64,000 nt of DNA from Cladorhizidae sp. MBARI D1340-BT2 (Eukaryota; Porifera; Demospongiae; Poecilosclerida; Cladorhizidae), in NCBI GenBank assembly GCA_028752905.1, contig JAQNBH010000088.1:1-64000 (forward strand), in the 5' to 3' direction. The notes below the pieces were generated by a model, which searched no databases, was not told the origin of the DNA, and saw nothing but the letters and a program-made list of their open reading frames with translations. Shown one piece after another: positions 50,044 to 63,800 of the stretch. The position numbers and the translations under genes are program-made. Every line of letters begins with the position of its first letter. Within the stretch, counting starts at the first letter, position 1.

Positions 50044-53040
50044 CTAGACTTATAGGCCCACCAGTAGTGAGCCACTGCAACACTGACCCACTAATTACTA
50101 GACTAATAGGCCCACCAGTAGTGAGCCACTGCAACACTGACCAACTAATTACTAGACTAATAGGCCCACCAGTAGTGAGCCACTGCAACACTGACCACTA
50201 ATTACTAGACTAATAGGCCCACCAGTAGTGAGCCACTGCAACACTGACCTACTAATTACTAGACTAATAGGCCCACCAGTAGTGAGCCACTGCAACACTG
50301 ACCACTAATTACTAGACTAATAGGCCCACCAGTAGTGAGCCACTGCAACACTGACCCACTAATTACTAGACTAATAGGCCCACCAGTAGTGAGCCACTGC
50401 AACACTGACCCACTAATTACTAGACTAATAGGCCCACCAGTAGTGAGTCACTGCAACACTGACCCACTAATTACTAGACTAATAGGCCCACCAGTAGTGA
50501 GTCACTGCAACACTGACCCACTAATTACTAGACTAATAGGCCCACCAGTAGTGAGCCACTGCAACACTGACCAACTAATTACTAGACTAATAGGCCCACA
50601 AGTAGTGAGCCACTGCAACACTGACCCACTAATTACTAGACTAATAGGCCCACCAGTATAGTGAGCTACTGCAACACTGACCCACTAATTACTAGACTAA
50701 TAGGCCCACCAGTAGTGAGCCACTGCAACACTGACCCACTAATTACTAGACTAATAGGCCCACCAGTAGTGAGCCACTGCAACACTGACCACTAATTACT
50801 AGACTAATAGGCCCACCAGTAGTGAGCCACTGCAACACTGACCCACTAATTACTAGACTAATAGGCCCACCAGTAGTGAGCCACTGCAACACTGAACACT
50901 AATTACTAGACTAATAGGCCCACCAGTAGTGAGCCACTGCAACACTGACCCACTAATTACTAGACTAATAGGCCCACCAGTAGTGAGCCACTGCAACACT
51001 GACCCACTAATTACTAGACTAATAGGCCCACCAGTAGTGAGCCACTGCAACACTGACCCACTAATTACTAGACTAATAGTAATGAGCCACTGCAACACTG
51101 ACCCACTAATTACTAGACTAATAGGCCCACCAGTATAGTGAGCTACTGCAACACTGACCCACTAATTACTAGACTAATAGGCCCACCAGTAGTGAGCCAC
51201 TGCAACACTGACCCACTAATTACTAGACTAATAGGCCCACCAGTAGTGAGCCACTGCAACACTGACCACTAATTACTAGACTAATAGGCCCACCAGTAGT
51301 GAGCCACTGCAACACTGACCCACTAATTACTAGACTAATAGGCCCACCAGTAGTGAGCCAATGCAACACTGACCCACTAATTACTAGACTACTAGTAGTG
51401 AGCCACTGCAACACTGACCACTAATTACTAGACTAATAGGCCCACCAGTAGTGAGCCACTGCAACACTGACCAACTAATTACTAGACTAATAGGCCCACC
51501 AGTAGTGAGCCACTGCAACACTGACCCACTAATTATAAACTTATAGGCCCACCAGTAGTCAGCCACTGCAACACTGACCCACTAATTACTAGACTAATAG
51601 GCCCACCAGTAGTGAGACACTGCAACACTGACCCACTAATTACTAGACTAATAGGCCCACCAGTAGTGAGCCACTGCAACACTGACCAACTAATTACTAG
51701 ACTAATATGCCCACCAGTAGTGAGCCACTGCAACACTGACCACTAATTACTAGACTAATAGGCCCACCAGTAGTGAGCCACTGCAACACTGACCCACTAA
51801 TTACTAGACTAATAGGCCCACCAGTAGTGAGTCACTGCAACACTAACCCACTAATTACTAGACTAATAGGCCCACCAGTAGTGAGCCACTGCAACACTGA
51901 CCACTAATTACTAGACTAATAGGCCCACTAGTAGTGAGCCACTGCAACACTGACCCACTAATTACTAGACTAATAGGCCCACCAGTAGTGAGCCACTGCA
52001 ACACTGACCCACTAATTACTAGACTTATAGGCCCACCAGTAGTGAGCCACTGCAACACTGACCCACTAATTACTAGACTAATAGGCCCACAATTAGTGAG
52101 CCACTGCATCACTTACCCACTAATTACTAGACTAATAGGCCCACCAGTAGTGAGCCACTGCAACACTGACCCACTAATTACTAGACTAATAGGCCCACCA
52201 GTAGTGAGCCACTGCAACACTGACCACTAATTACTAGACTAATAGGCCCACCAGTAGTGAGCCACTGCAACATTGACCCACTAATTACTAGACTAATAGG
52301 CCCACCAGTAGTGAGTCACTGCAACACTGACCCACTAATTACTAGAATAATAGGCCCACCAGTAGTGAGCCACTGCAACACTGACCAACTAATTACTAGA
52401 CTAATAGGCCTACCAGTAGTGAGCCACTGCAACACTGACCCACTAATTACTAGACTAATAGGCCCACCAGTAGTGAGCCACTGCAACACTGACCCACTAA
52501 TTAGTAGACTAATAGGCCCACCAGTAGTGAGCCACTGCAACACTGACCCACTAATTAGTAGACTAATAGGCCCACCAGTAGTGAGCCACTGCAACACTGA
52601 CCACTACTTACTAGACTAATAGGCCCACCAATAGTGAACCACTGCAACACTGACCCACTAATTACTAGACTAATAGGCCCACCAGTAGTGAGCCACTGCA
52701 AAACTGACCCACTAATTACTAGACTAATAGGCCCACCAGTAGTGAGCCACTGCAACACTGACCAACTAATTACTAGACGAATAGGCCCACCAGTAGTGAG
52801 CCACTGCAACACTGACCCACTAATTACTAGACTAATAGGCCCACCAGTAGTGAGCCACTGCAACACTGACCACTAATACATAGACTAATAGGCCCACCAG
52901 TAGTGAGCCACTGCAACACTGACCCACTAATTACTAGACTAATAGGCCACCAGTAGTGAGCCACTGCAACACTGACCAACTAATTACAAGACTAATAAGG
53001 CCCACCAGTAGTGAGCCACTGCAACACTGACCAACTAATT
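50044..53040 (+). repeat. 2,944-bp tandem HOR, copy 2
   Basis: Directly follows copy 1. Visible differences are CTGCATCACTTACC near 52,106 where copy 1 has CTGCAACACTTACC, one additional ATTAGTAGAC monomer near 52,550, and GTGAACCAC near 52,634. The 54-bp step accounts for the change of offset from 2,944 to 2,998 bp. No gene is present. Confidence 0.9.
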
Positions 53041-53064
53041 ACTAGACTAATAGGCCCACCAGTA

Positions 53065-56058
53065 GTGAGCCACTGCAACACTGACCAACTAATTACTAGA
53101 CTAATAGGCCCACCAGTAGTGAGCCACTGCAACACTGACCAACTAATTACTAGACTAATAGGCCCACCAATAGTGAGCCACTTCAACACTGACCAACTAA
53201 TTACTAGACTAATAGGCCCACCAGTAGTGAGCCACTGCAACACTGATCCACTAATTACTAGACTAATAGGCCCACCAGTAGTGAGTCATTGCAACACTGA
53301 CCAACTAATTACTAGACTAATAGGCCGACCAGTAGTGAGCCACTGCAACACTGACCACTAATTACTAGACTAATAGGCCCACCAGTAGTGAGCCACTACA
53401 ACACTGACCACTAATTACTAGACTAATAGGCCCACCAGTAGTGAGCCACTGCAACACTGACCCATTAATTACTAGACTAATAGGCCCACCAGTAGTGAGC
53501 TACTGCAACACTGACCCACTAATTACTAGACTAATAGGCCCACCAGTAGTGAGCCACTGCAACACTGACCCACTAATTACTAGACTACTAGTAGTGAGCC
53601 ACTGCAACACTGACCACTAATTACTAGACTAATAGGCCCACCAGTAGTGAGCCACTGCAACACTGACCCACTAATTACTAGACTTATAGGCCCACCAGTA
53701 GTGAGCCACTGCAACACTGACCCACTAATTACTAGACTAATAGGCCCACCAGTAGTGAGACACTGCAACACTGACCCACTAATTACTAGACTAATAGGCC
53801 CACCAGTAGTGAGCCACTGCAACACTGACCAACTAATTACTAGACTAATATGCCCACCAGTAGTGAGCCACTGCAACACTGACCACAAATTACTAGACGA
53901 ATATGCCCACCAGTAGTGTGCCACTGCAACACTGACCCACTAATTACTAGACTAATAGGCTCACCAGTAGTGAGCCACTGCAACACTGACCCACTAATTA
54001 CTAGACTAATAGGCCCACCAGTAGTGAGCCACTGCAACACTGACCCACTAATTACTAGACTAATAGGCCCACCAGTAGTGAGCCACTGCAACACTGACCA
54101 ACTAATTACTAGACTAATAGGCCCACCAGTAGTGAGCCACTGCAACACTGACCAACTAATTACTAGACTAATAGGCCCACCAGTAGTGAGCCACTTCAAC
54201 ACTGACCAACTAATTACTAGACTAATAGGCCCACCAGTAGTGAGCCACTGCAACACTGATCCACTAATTACTAGACTAATAGGCCCACCAGTAGTGAGTC
54301 ACTGCAACACTGACCAACTAATTACTAGACTAATAGGCCGACCAGTAGTGAGCCACTGCAACACTGACCACTAATTACTAGACTAATAGGCCCACCAGTA
54401 GTGAGCCACTACAACACTGACCACTAATTACTAGACTAATAGGCCCACCAGTAGTGAGCCACTGCAACACTGACCCATTAATTACTAGACTAATAGGCCC
54501 ACCAGTAGTGAGCTACTGCAACACTGACCCACTAATTACTAGACTAATAGGCCCACCAGTAGTGAGCCACTGCAACACTGACCCACTAATTACTAGACCA
54601 CTAGTAGTGAGCCACTGCAACACTGACCACTAATTACTAGACTAATAGGCCCACCAGTAGTGAGCCACTGCAACACTGACCCACTAATTACTAGACTTAT
54701 AGGCCCACCAGTAGTCAGCCACTGCAACACTGACCCACTAATTACTAGACTAATAGGCCCACCAGTAGTGAGACACTGCAACACTGACCCACTAATTACT
54801 AGACTAATAGGCCCACCAGTAGTGAGACACTGCAACACTGACCAACTAATTACTAGACTAATATGCCCACCAGTAGTGAGCCACTGCAACACTGACCACT
54901 AATTACTAGACTAATAGGCCCACCAGTAGTGAGCCACTGCAACACTGACCCACTAATTACTAGACTAATAGGCCCACCAGTAGTGAGCCACTGCAACACT
55001 GACCACTAATTACTAGACTAATAGGCCCACCAGTAGTGAGCCACTGCAACACTGACCCACTAATTACTAGACTAATAGGCCCACCAGTAGTGAGCCACTG
55101 CAACACTGACCCACTAATTACTAGACTAATAGGCCCACCAGTAGTGAGTCACTGCAACACTGAGCCACTAATTACTAGACTAATAGGCCCACCAGTAGTG
55201 AGCCACTGCAACACTGACCCACTAATTACTAGACTAATAGGCCCACCAGTAGTGAGCCACTGCAACACTGACCCACTAATTACTAGACTAATAGGCCCAC
55301 CAGTAGTTAGCCACTGCAACACTTACTCACTAATTACTAGACTAATAGGCCCACCAGTAGTTAGCCACTGCAACACTGACCCACTAATTACTAGACTAAT
55401 AGGCCCACCAGTAGTGAGCCACTGCAACACTGACCCACTAATTACTAGACTAATAGGCCCACCAGTAGTGAGCCACTGCAACACTGACCAACTAATTACT
55501 AGACTAATAGGCCCACCAGTAGTGAGCCACTGCAACACTGACCCACTAATTACTAGACCAATAGGCCCACCAGTAGTGAGCCACTGCAACACTGACCACT
55601 AATTAATAGACCAATAGGCCATCAGTAGTGAGCCACTGCAACACTGACCACTAATTACTAGACTAATAGGCCCACCAGTAGTGAGCCACTGCAACACTGA
55701 CCAACTAATTACTAGACTAATAGGCCCACCAGTAGTGAGCCACTGCAACACTGACCCACTAATTACTAGACTAATAGGCCCACCAGTAGTGAGCCACTGC
55801 AACACTGACCCACTAATTACTAGACTAATAGGCCCACCAGTAGTGAGCCACTGCAACACTGACCAACTAATTACTAGACTAATAGGCCCACCAGTAGTGA
55901 GCCACTGCAACACTGACCCACTAATTACTAGACTAATAGGCCCACCAGTAGTGAGCCACTGCAACACTGACCCACTAATTACTAGACTAATAGGCCCACC
56001 AGTAGTGAGCCAATGCAACACTGACCACTAATTACTAGACTAATAGGCCCACTAGTAG
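53065..56058 (+). repeat. 3-kb block, member 2 of a 42-kb-spaced duplication
   Basis: Counterpart of 11,052-14,045. Local differences include CTTATA followed by GTGAGCC rather than GTCAGCC near 53,690-53,705, GACCACAAATT with GAATATGCC near 53,881, and GTGTGCCAC near 53,916. Part of it (about 53,840 to 55,800) is also repeated at 58,191 to about 60,150 (offset 4,351). No gene is present. Confidence 0.87.
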
Positions 56059-59000
56059 TGAGCCACTGCAACACTGACCCACTAATTACTAGACTAATAG
56101 TCCCACCAATAGTGAGCCACTGTAACACTGACCCACTAATTACTAGACTAATAGGCCCACCAGTAGTGAGCCACTGCAACACTGACCACTAATTACTAGA
56201 CTAATAGGCCCACCAGTAGTGAGCCACTGCAACACTGACCCACTAATTACTAGACTAATAGGCCCACCAGTAGTGAGCCACTGCAATACTGACCCACTAA
56301 TTACTAGACTAATAGGCCCACCAGTAGTGAGCCACTGCAACACTGACACACTAATTACTAGACTAATAGGCCCACCAGTAGTGAGCCACTGCAACACTGA
56401 CCCACTAATTACTAGACTAATAGGCCCACCAGTAGTGAGCCACTGCAACACTGACCCACTAATAACTAGACTAATAGGCCCACCAGTAGTTAGCCACTGC
56501 AACACTTACTCACTAATTACTAGACTAATAGGCCCACCAGTAGTTAGCCACTGCAACACTGACCCACTAATTACTAGACTAATAGGCCCACCAGTAGTGA
56601 GCCACTGCAACACTGACCCACTAATTACTAGACTAATAGGCCCACCAGTAGTGAGCCACTGCAACACTGACCAACTAATTACTAGACTAATAGGCCCACC
56701 AGTAGTGAGCCACTGCAACACTGACCCACTAATTACTAGACCAATAGGCCCACCAGTAGTGAGCCACTGCAACACTGACCACTAATTAATAGACCAATAG
56801 GCCATCAGTAGTGAGCCACTGCAACACTGACCACTAATTACTAGACTAATAGGCCCACCAGTAGTGAGCCACTGCAACACTGACCAACTAATTACTAGAC
56901 TAATAGGCCCACCAGTAGTGAGCCACTGCAACACTGACCCACTAATTACTAGACTAATAGGCCCACCAGTAGTGAGCCACTGCAACACTGACCCACTAAT
57001 TACTAGACTAATAGGCCCACCAGTAGTGAGCCACTGCAACACTGACCAACTAATTACTAGACTAATAGGCCCACCAGTAGTGAGCCACTGCAACACTGAC
57101 CCACTAATTACTAGACTAATAGGCCCACCAGTAGTGAGCCACTGCAATACTGACCCACTAATTACTAGACTAATAGGCCCACCAGTAGTGAACCACTGCA
57201 ACACTGACCCACTAATAACTAGACTAAAAGGCCCACCAGTAGTGAGCCACTGCAACACTGACCAACTAATTACTAGACTAATAGGCCCACCAGTAGTGAG
57301 CCACTGCAACACTGACTCACTAATTACTAGACTAATAGGTCCACCAGTAATGAGCCACTGCAACACTGACCACTAATTACTAGACTAATAGGCCCACCAG
57401 TAGTGAGCCACTGCAACACTGACCAACTAATTACTAGACTAATAGGCCCACCAGTAGTGAGCCACTGCAACACTGACCCACTAATTACTAGACTAATATG
57501 CCCACCAGTAGTGAGCCACTGCAACACTGACCCACTAATTACTAGACTAATAGGCCCACCAGTAGTGAGCCACTGCAACACTGACCAACTAATTACTAGA
57601 CTAATAGGCCCACCAGTAGTGAGCCACTGCAACACTGACCCACTAATTACTAGACTAATAGGCCCACCAGTAGTGAGCCACTGCAACACTGACCCACTAA
57701 TTACTAGACTAATAGGCCCACCAGTAGTGAGCCACTGCAACACTGACCACTAATTACTAGACTAATAGGCCCACCAGTAGTGAGCCACTGCAACACTGAA
57801 CCACTAATTACTAGACTAATAGGCCCACCAGTAGTGAGCCACTGCAACACTGACACACTAATTACTAGACTAATAGGCCCACCAGTATAGTGAGCCACTG
57901 CAACACTGACCCACTAATTACTAGACTAATAGGCCCACCAGTAGTTAGCCACTGCAACACTTACTCACTAATTACTAGACTAATAGGCCCACCAGTAGTT
58001 AGCCACTGCAACACTGACCCACTAATTACTAGACTAATAGGCCCACCAGTAGTGAGCCACTGCAACACTGACCCACTAATTACTAGACTAATAGGCCCAC
58101 CAGTAGTGAGCCACTGCAACACTGACCAACTAATTACTAGACTAATAGGCCCACCAGTAGTGAGCCACTGCAACACTGACCAACTAATTACTAGACTAAT
58201 ATGCCCACCAGTAGTGAGCCACTGCAACACTGACCACAAATTACTAGACGAATAGGCCCACCAGTAGTGAGCCACTGCAACACTGACCCACTAATTACTA
58301 GACTAATAGGCTCACCAGTAGTGAGCCACTGCAACACTGACCCACTAATTACTAGACTAATAGGCCCACCAGTAGTGAGCCACTGCAACACTGACCCACT
58401 AATTACTAGACTAATAGGCCCACCAGTAGTGAGCCACTGCAACACTGACCAACTAATTACTAGACTAATAGGCCCACCAGTAGTGAGCCACTGCAACACT
58501 GACCAACTAATTACTAGACTAATAGGCCCACCAGTAGTGAGCCACTTCAACACTGACCAACTAATTACTAGACTAATAGGCCCACCAGTAGTGAGCCACT
58601 GCAACACTGATCCACTAATTACTAGACTAATAGGCCCACCAGTAGTGAGTCACTGCAACACTGACCAACTAATTACTAGACTAATAGGCCGACCAGTAGT
58701 GAGCCACTGCAACACTGACCACTAATTACTAGACTAATAGGCCCACCAGTAGTGAGCCACTACAACACTGACCACTAATTACTAGACTAATAGGCCCACC
58801 AGTAGTGAGCCACTGCAACACTGACCCATTAATTACTAGACTAATAGGCCCACCAGTAGTGAGCTACTGCAACACTGACCCACTAATTACTAGACTAATA
58901 GGCCCACCAGTAGTGAGCCACTGCAACACTGACCCACTAATTACTAGACCACTAGTAGTGAGCCACTGCAACACTGACCACTAATTACTAGACTAATAGG

Positions 59001-60838
59001 CCCACCAGTAGTGAGCCACTGCAACACTGACCCACTAATTACTAGACTTATAGGCCCACCAGTAGTCAGCCACTGCAACACTGACCCACTAATTACTAGA
59101 CTAATAGGCCCACCAGTAGTGAGACACTGCAACACTGACCCACTAATTACTAGACTAATAGGCCCACCAGTAGTGAGCCACTGCAACACTGACCAACTAA
59201 TTACTAGACTAATATGCCCACCAGTAGTGAGCCACTGCAACACTGACCACTAATTACTAGACTAATAGTCCCACCAGTAGTGAGCCACTGCAACACTGAC
59301 CCACTAATTACTAGACTAATAGGCCCACCAGTAGTGAGCCACTGCAACACTGACCACTAATTACTAGACTAATAGGCTCACCAGTAGTGAGCCACTGCAA
59401 CACTGACCCACTAATTACTAGACTAATAGGCCCACCAGTAGTGAGCCACTGCAACACTGACCCACTAATTACTAGACTAATAGGCCCACCAGTAGTGAGT
59501 CACTGCAACACTGAGCCACTAATTACTAGACTAATAGGCCCACCAGTAGTGAGCCACTGCAACACTGACCCACTAATTACTAGACTAATAGGCCCACCAG
59601 TAGTGAGCCACTGCAACACTGACCCACTAATTACTAGACTAATAGGCCCACCAGTAGTTAGCCACTGCAACACTTACTCACTAATTACTAGACTAATAGG
59701 CCCACCAGTAGTTAGCCACTGCAACACTGACCCACTAATTACTAGACTAATAGGCCCACCAGTAGTGAGCCACTGCAACACTGACCCACTAATTACTAGA
59801 CTAATAGGCCCACCAGTAGTGAGCCACTGCAACACTGACCAACTAATTACTAGACTAATAGGCCCACCAGTAGTGAGCCACTGCAACACTGACCCACTAA
59901 TTACTAGACCAATAGGCCCACCAGTAGTGAGCCACTGCAACACTGACCACTAATTAATAGACCAATAGGCCATCAGTAGTGAGCCACTGCAACACTGACC
60001 ACTAATTACTAGACTAATAGGCCCACCAGTAGTGAGCCACTGCAACACTGACCAACTAATTACTAGACTAATAGGCCCACCAGTAGTGAGCCACTGCAAC
60101 ACTGACCCACTAATTACTAGACTAATAGGCCCACCAGTAGTGAGCCACTGCAACACTGACTCACTAATTACTAGACTAATAGGTCCACCAGTAATGAGCC
60201 ACTGCAACACTGACCACTAATTACTAGACTAATAAGCCCACCAGTAGTGAGCCACTGCAACACTGACCAACTAATTACTAGACTAATAGGCCCACCAGTA
60301 GTGAGCCACTGCAACACTGACCCACTAATTACTAGACTAATAGGCCCACCAGTAGTGAGCCACTGCAACACTGACCCACTAATTACTAGACTAATAGGCC
60401 CACCAGTAGTGAGCCACTGCAACACTGACCAACTAATTACTAGACTAATAGGCCCACCAGTAGTGAGCCACTGCAACACTGACCCACTAATTACTAGACT
60501 AATAGGCCCACCAGTAGTGAGCCACTGCAACACTGACCCACTAATTACTAGACTAATAGGCCCACCAGTAGTGAGCCACTGCAACACTGACCACTAATTA
60601 CTAGACTAATAGGCCCACCAGTAGTGAGCCACTGCAACACTGACCCACTAATTACTAGACTAATAGGCCCACCAGTAGTGAGCCACTGCAACACTGACCC
60701 ACTAATTACTAGACTAATAGGCCCACCAGTAGTGAGCCACTGCAACACTGACCACTAATTACTAGACTAATAGGCCGACCAGTAGTGAGCCACTGCAACA
60801 CTGAACCACTAATTACTAGACTAATAGGCCCACCAGTA
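56059..60838 (+). repeat. Terminal HOR complex, first pass
   Basis: From 56,327 to about 57,280 the order matches 60,839 to about 61,790 at offset 4,512. From about 57,290 to 59,326 it matches about 61,965-64,000 at offset 4,674, the difference being three monomers (162 bp). Overlapping this, about 58,191-60,150 repeats 53,840-55,800 at offset 4,351. Markers are AACACTTACTCACT (near 56,508, 57,956 and 59,670), GGCCATCAG, GGTCCACCAGTAATGAG (near 57,340 and 60,183), and a TA-insertion monomer at 57,884 that keeps GAGCCACTG. No gene is present. Confidence 0.82.
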
Positions 60839-63800
60839 GTGAGCCACTGCAACACTGACACACTAATTACTAGACTAATAGGCCCACCAGTAGTGAGCCA
60901 CTGCAACACTGACCCACTAATTACTAGACTAATAGGCCCACCAGTAGTGAGCCACTGCAACACTGACCCACTAATAACTAGACTAATAGGCCCACCAGTA
61001 GTTAGCCACTGCAACACTTACTCACTAATTACTAGACTAATAGGCCCACCAGTAGTTAGCCACTGCAACACTGACCCACTAATTACTAGACTAATAGGCC
61101 CACCAGTAGTGAGCCACTGCAACACTGACCCACTAATTACTAGACTAATAGGCCCACCAGTAGTGAGCCACTGCAACACTGACCAACTAATTACTAGACT
61201 AATAGGCCCACCAGTAGTGAGCCACTGCAACACTGACCCACTAATTACTAGACCAATAGGCCCACCAGTAGTGAGCCACTGCAACACTGACCACTAATTA
61301 ATAGACCAATAGGCCATCAGTAGTGAGCCACTGCAACACTGACCACTAATTACTAGACTAATAGGCCCACCAGTAGTGAGCCACTGCAACACTGACCAAC
61401 TAATTACTAGACTAATAGGCCCACCAGTAGTGAGCCACTGCAACACTGACCCACTAATTACTAGACTAATAGGCCCACCAGTAGTGAGCCACTGCAACAC
61501 TGACCCACTAATTACTAGACTAATAGGCCCACCAGTAGTGAGCCACTGCAACACTGACCAACTAATTACTAGACTAATAGGCCCACCAGTAGTGAGCCAC
61601 TGCAACACTGACCCACTAATTACTAGACTAATAGGCCCACCAGTAGTGAGCCACTGCAATACTGACCCACTAATTACTAGACTAATAGGCCCACCAGTAG
61701 TGAACCACTGCAACACTGACCCACTAATAACTAGACTAAAAGGCCCACCAGTAGTGAGCCACTGCAACACTGACCAACTAATTACTAGACTAATAGGCCC
61801 ACCAGTAGTGAGCCACTGCAACACTGACCCACTAATTACTAGACTAATAGGCCCACCAGTAGTGAGCCACTGCAACACTGACCCACTAATTACTAGTCTA
61901 ATAGGCCCACCAGTAGTGAGCCACTGCAACACTGACCCACTAATTACTAGACTAATAGGCCCACCAGTAGTGAGCCACTGCAACACTGACTCACTAATTA
62001 CTAGACTAATAGGTCCACCAGTAATGAGCCACTGCAACACTGACCACTAATTACTAGACTAATAGGCCCACCAGTAGTGAGCCACTGCAACACTGACCAA
62101 CTAATTACTAGACTAATAGGCCCACCAGTAGTGAGCCACTGCAACACTGACCCACTAATTACTAGACTAATATGCCCACCAGTAGTGAGCCACTGCAACA
62201 CTGACCCACTAATTACTAGACTAATAGGCCCACCAGTAGTGAGCCACTGCAACACTGACCAACTAATTACTAGACTAATAGGCCCACCAGTAGTGAGCCA
62301 CTGCAACACTGACCCACTAATTACTAGACTAATAGGCCCACCAGTAGTGAGCCACTGCAACACTGACCCACTAATTACTAGACTAATAGGCCCACCAGTA
62401 GTGAGCCACTGCAACACTGACCACTAATTACTAGACTAATAGGCCCACCAGTAGTGAGCCACTGCAACACTGAACCACTAATTACTAGACTAATAGGCCC
62501 ACCAGTAGTGAGCCACTGCAACACTGACACACTAATTACTAGACTAATAGGACCACCAGTATAGTGAGCCACTGCAACACTGACCCACTAATTACTAGAC
62601 TAATAGGCCCACCAGTAGTTAGCCACTGCAACACTTACTCACTAATTACTAGACTAATAGGCCCACCAGTAGTTAGCCACTGCAACACTGACCCACTAAT
62701 TACTAGACTAATAGGCCCACCAGTAGTGAGCCACTGCAACACTGACCCACTAATTACTAGACTAATAGGCCCACCAGTAGTGAGCCACTGCAACACTGAC
62801 CAACTAATTACTAGACTAATAGGCCCACCAGTAGTGAGCCACTGCAACACTGACCAACTAATTACTAGACTAATATGCCCACCAGTAGTGAGCCACTGCA
62901 ACACTGACCACAAATTACTAGACGAATAGGCCCACCAGTAGTGAGCCACTGCAACACTGACCCACTAATTACTAGACTAATAGGCTCACCAGTAGTGAGC
63001 CACTGCAACACTGACCCACTAATTACTAGACTAATAGGCCCACCAGTAGTGAGCCACTGCAACACTGACCCACTAATTACTAGACTAATAGGCCCACCAG
63101 TAGTGAGCCACTGCAACACTGACCAACTAATTACTAGACTAATAGGCCCACCAGTAGTGAGCCACTGCAACACTGACCAACTAATTACTAGACTAATAGG
63201 CCCACCAGTAGTGAGCCACTTCAACACTGACCAACTAATTACTAGACTAATAGGCCCACCAGTAGTGAGCCACTGCAACACTGATCCACTAATTACTAGA
63301 CTAATAGGCCCACCAGTAGTGAGTCACTGCAACACTGACCAACTAATTACTAGACTAATAGGCCGACCAGTAGTGAGCCACTGCAACACTGACCACTAAT
63401 TACTAGACTAATAGGCCCACCAGTAGTGAGCCACTACAACACTGACCACTAATTACTAGACTAATAGGCCCACCAGTAGTGAGCCACTGCAACACTGACC
63501 CATTAATTACTAGACTAATAGGCCCACCAGTAGTGAGCTACTGCAACACTGACCCACTAATTACTAGACTAATAGGCCCACCAGTAGTGAGCCACTGCAA
63601 CACTGACCCACTAATTACTAGACCACTAGTAGTGAGCCACTGCAACACTGACCACTAATTACTAGACTAATAGGCCCACCAGTAGTGAGCCACTGCAACA
63701 CTGACCCACTAATTACTAGACTTATAGGCCCACCAGTAGTCAGCCACTGCAACACTGACCCACTAATTACTAGACTAATAGGCCCACCAGTAGTGAGACA

